Of a stretch of 51,618 nt of DNA, positions 1 to 8,633 are shown piece after piece. The stretch is from Planctomycetota bacterium (GTDB lineage: Bacteria > Planctomycetota > Phycisphaerae > Sedimentisphaerales > Anaerohalosphaeraceae): positions 1 through 51,618 of the forward strand of contig VGXU01000012.1 of assembly GCA_016873215.1 (NCBI GenBank). Direction: 5' to 3'. The translations under genes were made by a program, and so were the position numbers. The notes under the pieces are model-generated. The model worked only from the letters and a program-made list of their open reading frames with translations. It had not been told where the DNA came from and did not search any database. How positions within the stretch are numbered: position 1 is the stretch's first letter; every line of letters starts with the position of its first letter.

Positions 1-49
1 CTTTCAGTATCGCAATAATCCGATCTTCTTTGACCCGCTTACCTCGCAT
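1..49 (-). CDS. IS3-type transposase OrfA, N-terminal 16 codons only (partial)
   Basis: The minus strand from 49 reads ATG and then MRGKRVKEDRIIAILK, running off the window. This resembles the start of the helix-turn-helix OrfA of IS3-family transposases, where a basic stretch is followed by E-x-x-I-I-x-I-L-K. AGGAGA lies 6 bases before the ATG. Only the first part of the DNA-binding domain is visible, so the family is likely but the exact group cannot be named. Confidence 0.65.
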   Translation of the reverse strand, partial: MRGKRVKEDRIIAILK

Positions 50-127
50 AATAAATCTCCTGTTTCATAGAGTTCTATCATGCCGGTACTCCAATTGCAA
101 TTGGTACTGTTTTTGGGGGGAAGGTCA
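1..127 (-). mobile_element. End of an IS3-family insertion sequence, cut by the window edge
   Basis: On the minus strand, a good ribosome site and the start of a transposase OrfA lie at 1-61. The outer part (about 103-127) reads on minus TGACCTTCC followed by C and A runs, which looks like an IS3-type terminal repeat beginning with TG. The boundary at 127 is inferred from that TG end; the other end and the target duplication are outside the window. The element sits 34 bases beyond the stop of the glycosyltransferase gene, so it did not break that gene. Confidence 0.62.
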
Positions 128-161
128 AGACAACTGGATGTTGTGGAAAATCAAATGACAG

Positions 162-902
162 CTACGTCATTTTTTTCTCGAATATCGGGAATCGGCACAG
201 ACCCATTCTTTGCAGCAGGAATTTGCCCATCACTGAAAGAGTCAGCAGGCCGTATTCCAGACTTCTGTAAAAGTTAATGCTTGACGCCTCGGCAAAATAC
301 CGTGTGGGGATGGGAATATCGCCAAGACGAAAGCCGTGCCAGACTACCTGAGCCAGAAATTCCGTATCAAACACAAAGTCATTGGAGTTTTTGTGATAGG
401 CGATGGTTTCCAGAACTTTACGATGATAAACGCGAAAGCCGGTATGAAAATCGCCCGAATTTTGCCCCAATACGATATTTTCCACTATCGTCAGAAAACG
501 GTTGGAAAGGTATTTATAGATCGGCATCCCGTTTTCGAGCGTTTCTTTGCGCGTACGGATGCGCGAGCCAAGGACAACATCGCAAATCCCCGTCTGGATA
601 AATCCGACGGCAAAGGGGATGATCCGCGGGTCGTACTGGTAATCAGGGTGCAGCATTACGATAATGTCGGCGCCGTGCCGCATAGCCTCATCATAACAGG
701 TTTTCTGATTGCCGCCGTAGCCGAGGTTCTTTTCGTGCTGGAGGACGGTAATGCCGAGGCGTTTTGCGATTTCCACCGTATGGTCTTTACTTTCGTCGTC
801 GGTCAGGATGACTTCATCAACACTGCCGGCGGGAATGTCACGAAAGGTTTTTTCGAGCGTGCTCTCTGCGTTATACGCAGGCATTACCACGATGACTTTC
901 AT
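162..902 (-). CDS. Family 2 glycosyltransferase (dolichyl-phosphate mannosyltransferase-like)
   Basis: A 246-residue GT-A glycosyltransferase. The N-terminus shows the nucleotide-sugar fold: [17 protein letters not shown], then [15 protein letters not shown] with acidic residues that bind the nucleotide, and a later HPDYQYDP segment where the metal-binding acidic motif is expected. [16 protein letters not shown] is typical of the DPM1/GtrB-like branch, which moves a sugar to a lipid carrier at the inner face of the membrane. It ends with a cytosolic helix and has no long C-terminal membrane domain, unlike GtrB. Start ATG 902 has GGAAAAT upstream and lies 13 bases after the M48 protease stop, so it may be the last gene of that operon. 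Donor and acceptor cannot be told from sequence. Confidence 0.88.
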   Translation of the reverse strand: MKVIVVMPAYNAESTLEKTFRDIPAGSVDEVILTDDESKDHTVEIAKRLGITVLQHEKNLGYGGNQKTCYDEAMRHGADIIVMLHPDYQYDPRIIPFAVGFIQTGICDVVLGSRIRTRKETLENGMPIYKYLSNRFLTIVENIVLGQNSGDFHTGFRVYHRKVLETIAYHKNSNDFVFDTEFLAQVVWHGFRLGDIPIPTRYFAEASSINFYRSLEYGLLTLSVMGKFLLQRMGLCRFPIFEKKMT

Positions 903-915
903 AGGATGATTTTCC

Positions 916-2145
916 TTATTTTCCTGCTTCGGTATTCAGCGGGTGAATCCGCTTGCATCGCGGACACATCACTTTGTCGGATTTTAAGTTCGGGGGCAGT
1001 TTGAGTTTAACGCCGCACGGACAGGCGATCATCGCAAATCCCTGCGTCTGGCGAATGAAATCGCCGATGCGGATTCGCTGTTGAGAGTTGGCCTGGGCCG
1101 AGGGGACAGCCTGCGCGGCAGGCTGAGAGGAAGCAGGGCGGGTCTGCACCGTTTCGGTTTCCTGTAAAGCCGAGGCCGGGATAATGCCGGTATGCCCGGT
1201 AACGTTTTGGTAAGCGCTGTCGTAGTCCTTATATGCCGAGCCATACGTCATTTTCCGCAAAACCTCAATCCGTTCCTTAATCGGCGGATGGGTGCTGAAT
1301 AAATTCGCGTGGCCGTTGCGAAACGGGTTGGCAATATACATGGGCGCTGTCACTTGGTTGGCCGTGGCCACCGATATTTTCGACCCCGCGATTTTTTCCA
1401 GCGCGCTGGCCAGACCTTCCGGGTATCGTGTTAATCGCACCGCCCCCGCGTCGGCCAGGTATTCGCGTTTTCGGGACAGGGCGAAGTATAGTATCTGGGC
1501 CATCAGCGGCGCCAGGATGGCAGCAATCAGCGCAATCAGGATAACAAGTCCCTGTCCGCCGCCTTCGCCTCGTCCGGAATAGCGTCTGCGGGAGCCGCCG
1601 CCGTAAAGAGAGCCTCGCAGAAAAATATTGGACAGCAGCACGATAGACCCCAGCATAATGCCCGCCAGCGTCACAAATAAAATATCCCGATGGATAATGT
1701 GGCTGACCTCGTGCGCGATAACACCCTGCAATTCATCACGATTGAGTTTGGAAAGCAGACCTTCTGTCACGGCTACCGCGGCATGTTCAGGGCTGCGTCC
1801 CGTGGCAAAGGCGTTGGGCGATGCGTCGGGAATGATATATATTTTCGGCATCGCCGGAAGACCGGCGGCGATTTTCATCTCTTCGACGACATTGAACAGC
1901 ATCGGGTGTACTTCAGGCGTCACTTCCACGGCACCGCTGGAAGCCAGCAAAATCTGGTCGCCTGAAGAAAAACTGACGAGGGTTAATATCAGCCAGACTG
2001 CCAGCGCAATCAGCAGGCCGGGACCTGCGCCCTGTGGTCCCATCCATGTGTAGCCGATGATGGCGCCCAGCGTCAGCAAAACCGACGCCATGCTGAACAA
2101 AAGCAGAACGGAATTGCGTTTATTGACTCGTATCAGTTCCCACAT
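916..2145 (-). CDS. M48 family membrane metalloprotease (HtpX-like) with C-terminal zinc ribbon
   Basis: A 409-residue zinc protease. Two membrane helices lie at about residues 12-33 and 42-60. The catalytic HEVSH is at 145-149, with the third zinc ligand in [10 protein letters not shown] about 80 residues later; between them are another hydrophobic stretch and a Gly/Arg-rich loop. The Ste24/HtpX pattern ([18 protein letters not shown]) is clear. A linker rich in Ala, Gln and Ser leads to a final [10 protein letters not shown]...CPRCKR zinc ribbon, not part of standard HtpX. HtpX proteases degrade misfolded membrane proteins. The gene follows lemA by 31 bases, and LemA/M48 pairs recur in many bacteria. 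No Shine-Dalgarno sequence precedes ATG 2145, so it may depend on translation of lemA. Confidence 0.9.
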   Translation of the reverse strand: MWELIRVNKRNSVLLLFSMASVLLTLGAIIGYTWMGPQGAGPGLLIALAVWLILTLVSFSSGDQILLASSGAVEVTPEVHPMLFNVVEEMKIAAGLPAMPKIYIIPDASPNAFATGRSPEHAAVAVTEGLLSKLNRDELQGVIAHEVSHIIHRDILFVTLAGIMLGSIVLLSNIFLRGSLYGGGSRRRYSGRGEGGGQGLVILIALIAAILAPLMAQILYFALSRKREYLADAGAVRLTRYPEGLASALEKIAGSKISVATANQVTAPMYIANPFRNGHANLFSTHPPIKERIEVLRKMTYGSAYKDYDSAYQNVTGHTGIIPASALQETETVQTRPASSQPAAQAVPSAQANSQQRIRIGDFIRQTQGFAMIACPCGVKLKLPPNLKSDKVMCPRCKRIHPLNTEAGK

Positions 2146-2176
2146 CGTCAGAAAAATCCGAAACTCGAATTTAAAA

Positions 2177-2746
2177 TTAGAATTTCACCTGCGGCACGGC
2201 CCGTTCAGCCTCATTGCCGACTTCGAAGTAATCCCGCTTGGTGAAACTGAATACCCCCGCGACGATATTGCTGGGGAACATCTGTATCCGGTTGTTGTAG
2301 CCCATCGCCGCATCATTATAGGCCTGCCGGGCGAAGGAGATTTTGTTTTCCGTGCTGGTTAGCGTTTCCTGCAGCGACAGAAAATTCTGGTTGGCCTTGA
2401 GGTCTGGATAGTTTTCCACGACCAGCATAAATTTGCTCAGCGCTTCGGTCAGTGCGCCTTCCGCTTTGGAAGCTTCCGCGACATTTTTCGCGCCCATCGC
2501 CTGGCTGCGGGCTTGGGTGATGGCCTCAAACGTCTGGCGTTCATGCTGCATGTAGCCTTTGGCCGTCTCCACCAGATTGGGGATCAGATCGTGCCGGCGT
2601 TTGAGCTGGACGTCAATCTGCGACCATGCATTATCGACTTGGTTGCGGCCGGCCACCAGCGAATTGTAGATGCCGATGACCATCATAACCAGGACGACTG
2701 CCGCCGCCAGTATGACAAGCGTTAAAATACCTAAACTTGCGAACAT
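2177..2746 (-). CDS. lemA: LemA family protein
   Basis: A 189-residue protein with one N-terminal membrane helix (about 5-28, LGILTLVILAAAVVLVMMVI) followed by the LemA signature: YNSLVAGRNQVDNAWSQIDVQLKRRHDLIPNLVETAKGY, then helical segments and a C-terminal MGYNNRIQMFPSNIVAGVF. The length is usual for the family. The soluble part is a helical bundle expected outside the cytoplasmic membrane. Its biochemical role is not settled; it co-occurs with M48 proteases, as here. AAAGGAG is placed well before ATG 2746. The second gene of a three- or four-gene minus-strand operon. Confidence 0.93.
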   Translation of the reverse strand: MFASLGILTLVILAAAVVLVMMVIGIYNSLVAGRNQVDNAWSQIDVQLKRRHDLIPNLVETAKGYMQHERQTFEAITQARSQAMGAKNVAEASKAEGALTEALSKFMLVVENYPDLKANQNFLSLQETLTSTENKISFARQAYNDAAMGYNNRIQMFPSNIVAGVFSFTKRDYFEVGNEAERAVPQVKF

Positions 2747-2777
2747 AGTATAACTCCTTTCTGTTATCCCCCGATTT

Positions 2778-3170
2778 TTAGTCCATGCCGTTAAACATCT
2801 CTTTCAGCAACTGTATAACTTTTGAATTTTGATTCAGCGTTTCCGATTCGAGTACCTGTTTCAATTCGCCCCGGTCAAACCACAGGCCGTGACCGCGTGG
2901 GCAGCGGTCCAGCAATATCGCCTTATCTTTTGGCCCGGCGTAAACTTTTTCCATTGTTTTGCGACAAATAGGGCATCGGCGGCCGGTTTCGGTGCTTTGG
3001 CCGGCGGCAACAAACGAGGCCAGCAAATGCCGGCTTTGCGCCTCGTCGGCCAGCAGGCTTTCCAGCTCTCCCGCATCCAGCCAGATGCCCTCGCATCCGC
3101 TGCAGAAGTCGATTTCGACGTTCTCCAGTTCCGCCGTAATCATCGGATTTTTGCAATTGGCACAATCCAT
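2778..3170 (-). CDS. Tandem TFIIB-type zinc ribbon protein
   Basis: A 130-residue protein made of two zinc ribbons of the zf-TFIIB type. The first is CANC...FCSGCEGIWLDAGELESLL (about 3-40). The second is RCPIC...DRCPRGHGLWFDRGELKQVL (about 65-108). In each, the second knuckle is followed by a G-x-W-x-D-x-G-E-L helix. In the second ribbon the last Cys pair is C-P-R-G-H, so His may be the fourth ligand. Function is unknown; such proteins are often encoded near membrane quality-control genes, which fits the lemA-M48 neighbourhood. It is the first gene of the operon behind the promoter at 3212-3240. Confidence 0.85.
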   Translation of the reverse strand: MDCANCKNPMITAELENVEIDFCSGCEGIWLDAGELESLLADEAQSRHLLASFVAAGQSTETGRRCPICRKTMEKVYAGPKDKAILLDRCPRGHGLWFDRGELKQVLESETLNQNSKVIQLLKEMFNGMD

Positions 3171-3211
3171 AGCCGTTTTTGGAATCCTTTTGAATGCTCT
3201 AAAGGTTAAGT

Positions 3212-3240
3212 ATCGTAGCCTCTTCGGGCGGAATTGTCAA
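3212..3240 (-). promoter_or_regulatory. Sigma-70-type promoter for the zinc ribbon-lemA-M48 operon
   Basis: On the minus strand TTGACA (3235-3240, perfect) is followed after 17 bases by TACGAT (3212-3217, 4 of 6). The predicted start is near 3205, giving a leader of about 35 bases before ATG 3170. Confidence 0.7.
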
Positions 3241-3300
3241 GTATTCCCGGTTGTCGATGTGAGATAGTCAAAGATGCCGTATCCTGCCAAAATTGCGTCC

Positions 3301-3328
3301 TTTACAAAAACGAGAGATTTTGTACAAT
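3301..3328 (+). promoter_or_regulatory. Probable sigma-70-type promoter for valS
   Basis: TTTACA (3301-3306, 5 of 6) and TACAAT (3323-3328, 5 of 6) are 16 bases apart. The predicted start is near 3335. A second -10-like TATAAT at 3360-3365 has no convincing -35 box. An imperfect inverted repeat (AAATCCC at 3331-3337, GGGATTT at 3349-3355) lies just downstream. Confidence 0.5.
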
Positions 3329-3393
3329 ATAAATCCCGGCTTATATCTGGGATTTGTATTATAATTTGGTACAAAACAGACACAGGGATAAAG

Positions 3394-6300
3394 ATGACAC
3401 AGGAACTACCGAAGATTTACAACCCGCAAGGTACGCAGCAGCAGGCTGAGCAGCTCTGGCAGAAAGGGCGGTACTTTCACGCTGATTCCGACAAAGTCGG
3501 GCCGAAAGGCGCCTATACGATAGTCATTCCGCCGCCCAATGTGACGGCGGCGCTGCACCTGGGACATGCCCTGAATAACACACTCCAGGATATTCTTGTG
3601 CGGTTTCATCGGATGCAGGGCTATGCAGCGATGTGGATGCCGGGTACCGACCATGCCGGCATTGCCACGCAGACTGTGGTCGATAAGCGGCTGCGGGCGG
3701 AAAGAAAACCGGCGCTGGCTGATTATAAAGAAATGGAAAAGAACGGGCAGAACGGCCGGTTGCAGTTTATTGCCAAAGTGCAATCATGGAAAGATGAATA
3801 CGAGGCCCGGATTCTTGAACAGCTCAAAAGTATGGGCTGTTCGTGCGACTGGGACCGGACGCGCTTCACGATGGACGAAGTCTGTGCCAAGGCTGTCCGC
3901 GCGGTGTTTTTTAAACTTTTTGCCGACGGGCTGATTTATCGCGGCAAACGATTGGTCAACTGGGATCCGGCTACGCAGACCGTGCTGGCTGACGATGAGG
4001 TCGAACATCAGACCATTAAAGGCTTTTTCTGGTATCTGAAATATCCGCTGGTCGAGCCGGTGGTTATCGACGGGCAGAAAATCGAACATATTATGGTTGC
4101 CACGACACGCCCGGAAACGATGCTGGGTGATACGGCTGTGGCGATGAACCCCGCCGACCCGCGAGCCAAGATTCTTGTGGGTAAAATGGCACGCCTTCCG
4201 ATAGTAGGGCGGCCGATACCCATTATCGCTGATGAACACGTGGTTTTGCCGAATCCCGAAAGCAGCGACGAAAAGGCGAAATTTTCCACCGGCTTTTTGA
4301 AGGTGACGCCCGCCCACGACCCGGACGACTGGCAAATCGGCCAGCGGCATAATCTGCCGGTGATTAACATCATGGCGCCTGATGGTTCCATCAGCGAAAA
4401 ATTCGGCTGGTTAGACTGGGATGTGATTAAAAATCCTGATGTGGAGAATCTCATCGGGATGGATCGTTTCGAGGCCCGCGAGGCGGTGGTGGAATGGTTC
4501 CGAGAGGAAAACCTGCTGGCCGAGATTCGAGATTATTCGCACGAGGTTGGCCACAGCTATCGCAGTCACGTGCCGATAGAGCCGTATCTGTCCGACCAGT
4601 GGTATATCGCGGTTAAAAAGCCAATTGACGCACCGGCGGAAAAATTCGACAGCGAAATCCTGCCCGGCACAGACGTTCCCGCCAATTCGCTGGCGGGAAT
4701 GGCGTTAAAACCGTTGCTGGACGGACGGTTGAAATTTTATCCGGAGCGCTACAGCAAAAATTACCAGACCTGGCTGGAAAACCTGCGAGATTGGCCCATC
4801 AGCCGGCAACTCTGGTGGGGGCATCAGATACCGGTGTGGCATTTTACATTAGAAAATGAAGGTAAGTGTAATGAAGCCATCCAGCAACTAACGGCTTTTA
4901 TGCAGAAATGCGGTTCTACCGGAAAAGTGTGGCCTTACAGAAAAAAGGAAGACCCATATACCGCATACATCTGTCTCGAAAGTGCTCAAGACGATTCAAT
5001 TCTGGATGCTCTTGCAGAATATAGTGTGCAAATTGATAGGTCCTTTCAAGCGTATGCATCAGGAGATAAATTGAAATCAGGTGAGTCTGAACCTGTTCGG
5101 ATAAAAAATAGTGCAAAAGAAGCATTGAATTTTCTTGATCAGTATGTTGTTGATATAATCAGCCGAGACGAAGATGTTCTGGATACGTGGTTTTCATCGG
5201 CGTTGTGGCCGTTCAGCACGATGGGCTGGCCGGAGGATGTGCCGGAACTCAAAAAATTCTATCCGACCAATGTGCTTTGTACGGCCCGCGAAATCATCAC
5301 CCTGTGGGTGTCGCGGATGGTGATGATGGGGCAATACTGTATCGGCGATATTCCATTTGGTGACGTCTATATCCACGCAATGATTCAGGATGGCCAGGGC
5401 CGCAAGATGTCCAAGAGCCTCGGTAACGGCATCGACCCGCTGACGATTATCGAAAGCCACGGCGCTGATGCGATGCGATTCACGCTGGCCAGTATGACCA
5501 CCGATACGCAGGATGTACGGATGCCGGTGGCGGCTTTGACGCTGCCGGACGGCCGCAAAGTCAACAGCTCGCCAAAATTCGACAACGGACGGAATTTCTG
5601 CAACAAATTGTGGAATGCGTCACGTTTTGCGATGATGAATCTGGAAGGCATTGACCCGGCGGCGTTCAACCCGGCCAAAATGGACATCACCGATAAGTGG
5701 ATTCTCTCGCGTCTGGCCGCTGTCGTAAAAGAAGCAACGGCGTCGCTGAAAAATTATAAATTCAACGACCCGATTAACTCGCTGTATAAGTTTTTCTGGA
5801 ACGACTTATGCGACTGGTATCTCGAATGGGCCAAGCCGCGAATGGCCGATGCTGCACAAAAGCCGATTGCGCAAAATGTGCTGGCCTTTGTGCTTGACCA
5901 GACACTGCGGATGCTGCATCCGTTTATCCCGTTTATCACCGAAGGCATCTTTCAAAATCTTAATGCTATTGCGCCCGTTCGGAAGCTGGGGACGCTGGTC
6001 GATGCCGCAGGGGCCGAGTCGATTATGGTCGCCGCCTGGCCTGCGGGGCTGGAACAGTTTATCAATCCGGAAATCGAACGAAAAATTGAAACGATTCAAA
6101 ACATCATCGGCGTAATCCGGGATATTCGCAACAAATACAACATTCACCCGGCCAAGCGGCTGGTCGGTGCCGTCGATGCACCGGCGCAGCGGGTTGCTAT
6201 GCTGAATGAAAATATCAGCCTGATTTGCGACCTGGCGGGGATGGAAAAACTGACGATAGCGGCAGGACAGGAAAAACCCGCCAATACCGCCGCCACTATT

Positions 6301-6537
6301 GTCGAGGATTTGCAGGTCTATATCTATGACGTGGTGGATGTCGAGGCAGAGCGCGAGCGTCTGCAAAAGCAAAAAGAATTTATCGAAAACGGCATTCGTC
6401 CATTGCAGGCGAAATTATCCAACGAGAGTTTTGTCAGCCGGGCCAAGCCCGAAGTCGTCGAACAAAGCCGGCAGAAAATCAAAGAACTGATCGACCAGCT
6501 TGATGCGGTCAATAAGCATCTGTCTGAACTCGGATGA
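3394..6537 (+). CDS. valS: Valyl-tRNA synthetase with an extra AT-rich insertion
   Basis: A class Ia synthetase of 1047 residues that charges tRNA-Val. HLGH (the HIGH motif, in PPNVTAALHLGHALNN) is near residue 53, KMSKSLGNGIDP is the KMSKS loop, and the editing (CP1) domain between them has TTRPETMLGDTAVAM and HDPDDWQIG. The C-terminal anticodon domain ends in the coiled coil usual for ValRS. Between GHQIPVWH and RDEDVLDTWFSS there are about 106 extra residues (484-589, bases 4843-5160) where other ValRS have a short loop or zinc knuckle. I chose ATG 3394 because GGGAT lies before it and MTQELPKIYNP fits the family; an upstream ATG at 3274 would place the promoter inside the gene. DUF151 follows after 18 bases. 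Confidence 0.97.
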   Translation: MTQELPKIYNPQGTQQQAEQLWQKGRYFHADSDKVGPKGAYTIVIPPPNVTAALHLGHALNNTLQDILVRFHRMQGYAAMWMPGTDHAGIATQTVVDKRLRAERKPALADYKEMEKNGQNGRLQFIAKVQSWKDEYEARILEQLKSMGCSCDWDRTRFTMDEVCAKAVRAVFFKLFADGLIYRGKRLVNWDPATQTVLADDEVEHQTIKGFFWYLKYPLVEPVVIDGQKIEHIMVATTRPETMLGDTAVAMNPADPRAKILVGKMARLPIVGRPIPIIADEHVVLPNPESSDEKAKFSTGFLKVTPAHDPDDWQIGQRHNLPVINIMAPDGSISEKFGWLDWDVIKNPDVENLIGMDRFEAREAVVEWFREENLLAEIRDYSHEVGHSYRSHVPIEPYLSDQWYIAVKKPIDAPAEKFDSEILPGTDVPANSLAGMALKPLLDGRLKFYPERYSKNYQTWLENLRDWPISRQLWWGHQIPVWHFTLENEGKCNEAIQQLTAFMQKCGSTGKVWPYRKKEDPYTAYICLESAQDDSILDALAEYSVQIDRSFQAYASGDKLKSGESEPVRIKNSAKEALNFLDQYVVDIISRDEDVLDTWFSSALWPFSTMGWPEDVPELKKFYPTNVLCTAREIITLWVSRMVMMGQYCIGDIPFGDVYIHAMIQDGQGRKMSKSLGNGIDPLTIIESHGADAMRFTLASMTTDTQDVRMPVAALTLPDGRKVNSSPKFDNGRNFCNKLWNASRFAMMNLEGIDPAAFNPAKMDITDKWILSRLAAVVKEATASLKNYKFNDPINSLYKFFWNDLCDWYLEWAKPRMADAAQKPIAQNVLAFVLDQTLRMLHPFIPFITEGIFQNLNAIAPVRKLGTLVDAAGAESIMVAAWPAGLEQFINPEIERKIETIQNIIGVIRDIRNKYNIHPAKRLVGAVDAPAQRVAMLNENISLICDLAGMEKLTIAAGQEKPANTAATIVEDLQVYIYDVVDVEAERERLQKQKEFIENGIRPLQAKLSNESFVSRAKPEVVEQSRQKIKELIDQLDAVNKHLSELG

Positions 6538-6555
6538 AACCCGAAAGGCGTGCGT

Positions 6556-6954
6556 ATGGAAATCACGGTGGAGTTATCGCAAATCCTGATTAATGAGGCG
6601 GCGGACCAGCAGGTGATTGTGCTGAAAGAAACCAATGGCGACCGCAGCTTCCCCATCGTTATCGGGATGTCGGAAATTCTGGCCATCGACCGCCGGCTCA
6701 AAGGCATCGAACTGCCCCGGCCGCTGACCCATGATTTACTGGCCAATACAATAGAACAACTCAGCGGACGCGTCGAAAAAATCGTCATCAATGACCTGAG
6801 AGACCATACCTTTTACGCCGTGATTCATATTCAGCAGGGGAAGAAACGGGTGGAAGTGGACAGCCGTCCGTCGGATGCCATCGGCCTTGCGGCGGGGCTT
6901 AACGTGCCGCTGTTTGTCGAGGAGCGTGTGTTTGATCAGCTTGAGGAGCCATAA
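6556..6954 (+). CDS. DUF151 bifunctional nuclease-domain protein
   Basis: A 132-residue DUF151/bifunctional nuclease family protein. It shows the core LKETNGDRSFPIVIGMSEILAIDRRLKG, then RPLTHDLLANTIEQL, then DLRDHTFYAVIHI and VDSRPSDAIGLAAGLNVPLFVEE, a near-complete family pattern. Members have been reported with DNase and RNase activity in other organisms; the cellular role in bacteria is unclear. ATG 6556 is preferred because GAAAGG ends 7 bases before it; a GTG at 6550 is an alternative start. It follows valS closely, so the two are probably co-transcribed. Its last 56 bases overlap the 3' end of lspA on the other strand. Confidence 0.88.
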   Translation: MEITVELSQILINEAADQQVIVLKETNGDRSFPIVIGMSEILAIDRRLKGIELPRPLTHDLLANTIEQLSGRVEKIVINDLRDHTFYAVIHIQQGKKRVEVDSRPSDAIGLAAGLNVPLFVEERVFDQLEEP

Positions 6955-7477
6955 AATTAGTCAGAATTAACAACCCCACACCGATACACAGTAGGCTATC
7001 GGCGACATTGAATGTCGGCCAGTGGTGATTTCCCACATAGACATCCAGAAAATCCCGCACCAGGCCGTTGTTAAATGCGCGGTCATAGAAGTTGCCGCTG
7101 ATGCCGGCCAGCATACAGCCCATGGCAATTTGCGTAATTCGCCGCTGCACGCCGCCGAAAAGAAAAATCCCGATAGCTGCGACAGACGCGATGCAGGAAA
7201 TACCGACCAGAAACCACCGCTGTCCCTGCGCGATACTGAATGCGGCGCCGGAATTTTCACGCAGAATAAGCTGAAAAAACCCGTCGATAACGACATATTT
7301 CTCATAAGGAACCGTCGGCAGCCACTCAAATATAGCCTTTTTACTCCATAGGTCCAGTGCTGCGCCGCCCATGGCGATAGGCCAGAACAGCAGGTGTCCC
7401 CATAAATCAGGAAGCCTGCGAAACGGATTTCGGCAGGCTTTTTCCTGTATGTTTTTCGATGAAGAGGGTGCGGTCAT
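6899..7477 (-). CDS. lspA: Lipoprotein signal peptidase (signal peptidase II)
   Basis: A 192-residue polytopic inner-membrane aspartic protease that cuts prolipoprotein signal peptides. Family marks are ALDLWSKKAIFEWLP, RENSGAAFSIAQG, and the catalytic aspartates in GISGNFYDRAFNNGLVRDFLDVY and FNVADSLLCIGV. Four hydrophobic segments are visible. The N-terminus (about 20 residues) and the C-terminal tail (QADQTHAPRQ) are longer than average. ATG 7477 overlaps the stop of the preceding TPR gene as ATGA, so the two are translationally coupled. Many lipoproteins are predicted in this window, consistent with need for this enzyme. Confidence 0.94.
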   Translation of the reverse strand: MTAPSSSKNIQEKACRNPFRRLPDLWGHLLFWPIAMGGAALDLWSKKAIFEWLPTVPYEKYVVIDGFFQLILRENSGAAFSIAQGQRWFLVGISCIASVAAIGIFLFGGVQRRITQIAMGCMLAGISGNFYDRAFNNGLVRDFLDVYVGNHHWPTFNVADSLLCIGVGLLILTNFMAPQADQTHAPRQTAAR

Positions 7478-8517
7478 TTCGTATTTGTGTTTGTTTGATA
7501 GCGGTCCATTATTTTCTTCAGCTCCGGCTGGTCGGCTTTCAACTTCAGGGAGAAGTTCCATTGCTCAATCGCCATTGCTTTGAGTTTCTCGTCGTTGTTG
7601 TTTTTCATTGCCGCCAGCATATATGCAACCCCCAGCCCCTTGTGGGCCATCCAGTCCTTGTCGTCGAGCCGGACGGCTTCCTTATAGCTTTCCACGGCCA
7701 AATCGGTTTCTTTCGATTTTAACTGCACAAAACCCATATACTGGTGAGCCACGCCTTTGGTCGGGTCGATTTTGATGGCGTCGGTCAGCAGTTCTCTGGC
7801 CGCATCGTAGCGGCCGGTGCGAAGATAAACCGCAGCCAGCGGAACCATAATATTGGGGTCGTTGCCTTTAAGTTCCATCGCCCGGCGGTATGCATTAATG
7901 GCGTCGTCGTGATTTTTCTGTTCCTTGTAAATATCGCCAAACAGGCATTCCACATCGCCGGAAGACGGATTCAGGCCTTTGGCTTTTTGGGCGTGTTCAA
8001 GAGACGGCTTATAATCTTTCAGTTCATAGTAGCATTGTGCCGCCCCATACTGGGCTTCAAAATGATTGGGGTCCAGGTTGCAGGCGCTGACATAGGCTTT
8101 GACGGCGCGGGCAAATTCCTTCATCGCCTGGCAGACTTTGCCGAGATTAAAAAAGTCTTTAAACGACCAGGGGTCTAATTGGGTCGCCTTTTCGTAGGCG
8201 TCAGCGCTGTGAGGATACTCTTTCTGTTTCTGGTAAATGTCGCCCCGCATCGAGTAAGCCAGGGCGAATTGCGGATCCAGTTCAATCGCCATGTTCAGCT
8301 TTTTGAGCGCTTCCTGATTCTCATTGAGGTCGTTGAGCATCATCGCATCGACATAGAGGCTGACGGCCAGAGCTTTTTGCTCTTCCATCTGCTGGGCGAT
8401 AAGGTCCTGCTCATTTGGCTCAGCGGCGATCCGCTGCGCTCTCCTGCAACCGGCCGTCCCAATGACGATTATGATAGCCAGCATCACCGCGACCCGACGC
8501 ACTTTCATTAAAACCAT
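7474..8517 (-). CDS. TPR-repeat lipoprotein
   Basis: A 347-residue protein with a short signal segment (VAVMLAIIIVIGTAGC); the Cys is a probable lipid site, though Thr at -3 is not ideal. About eight tetratricopeptide repeats follow, such as LNMAIELDPQFALAYSMRGDIY, AYVSACNLDPNHFEAQYGAAQCYY and ELLTDAIKIDPTKGVAHQYMGFV. TPRs bind other proteins; the partner is unknown. ATG 8517 is chosen because AAAGGGA sits 6 bases upstream; ATG 8508 is an in-frame alternative. It is the first gene of an operon with lspA, behind a near-perfect promoter at 8606-8633. Confidence 0.85.
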   Translation of the reverse strand: MVLMKVRRVAVMLAIIIVIGTAGCRRAQRIAAEPNEQDLIAQQMEEQKALAVSLYVDAMMLNDLNENQEALKKLNMAIELDPQFALAYSMRGDIYQKQKEYPHSADAYEKATQLDPWSFKDFFNLGKVCQAMKEFARAVKAYVSACNLDPNHFEAQYGAAQCYYELKDYKPSLEHAQKAKGLNPSSGDVECLFGDIYKEQKNHDDAINAYRRAMELKGNDPNIMVPLAAVYLRTGRYDAARELLTDAIKIDPTKGVAHQYMGFVQLKSKETDLAVESYKEAVRLDDKDWMAHKGLGVAYMLAAMKNNNDEKLKAMAIEQWNFSLKLKADQPELKKIMDRYQTNTNTK

Positions 8518-8605
8518 AATTGTCCCTTTCTTAGACCCCTGAAAACCTGTCTCCAAAAGCCTTGTACAGCAGGTCTTTACTGATTGGCGACAAAATCAGA
8601 CTGTG

Positions 8606-8633
8606 ATTATAGCACAACCCTGACGGGTGTCAA
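8606..8633 (-). promoter_or_regulatory. Near-consensus sigma-70-type promoter for the TPR lipoprotein-lspA operon
   Basis: On the minus strand TTGACA (8628-8633) and TATAAT (8606-8611) are both perfect, with a 16-base spacer. The predicted start is near 8599, which leaves a leader of about 80 bases. Confidence 0.82.

Noticed and set aside
3274-3393. Upstream ATG extending valS by 40 residues
   Set aside because: The extension contains the likely promoter, has no family similarity and no ribosome site; ATG 3394 has one.
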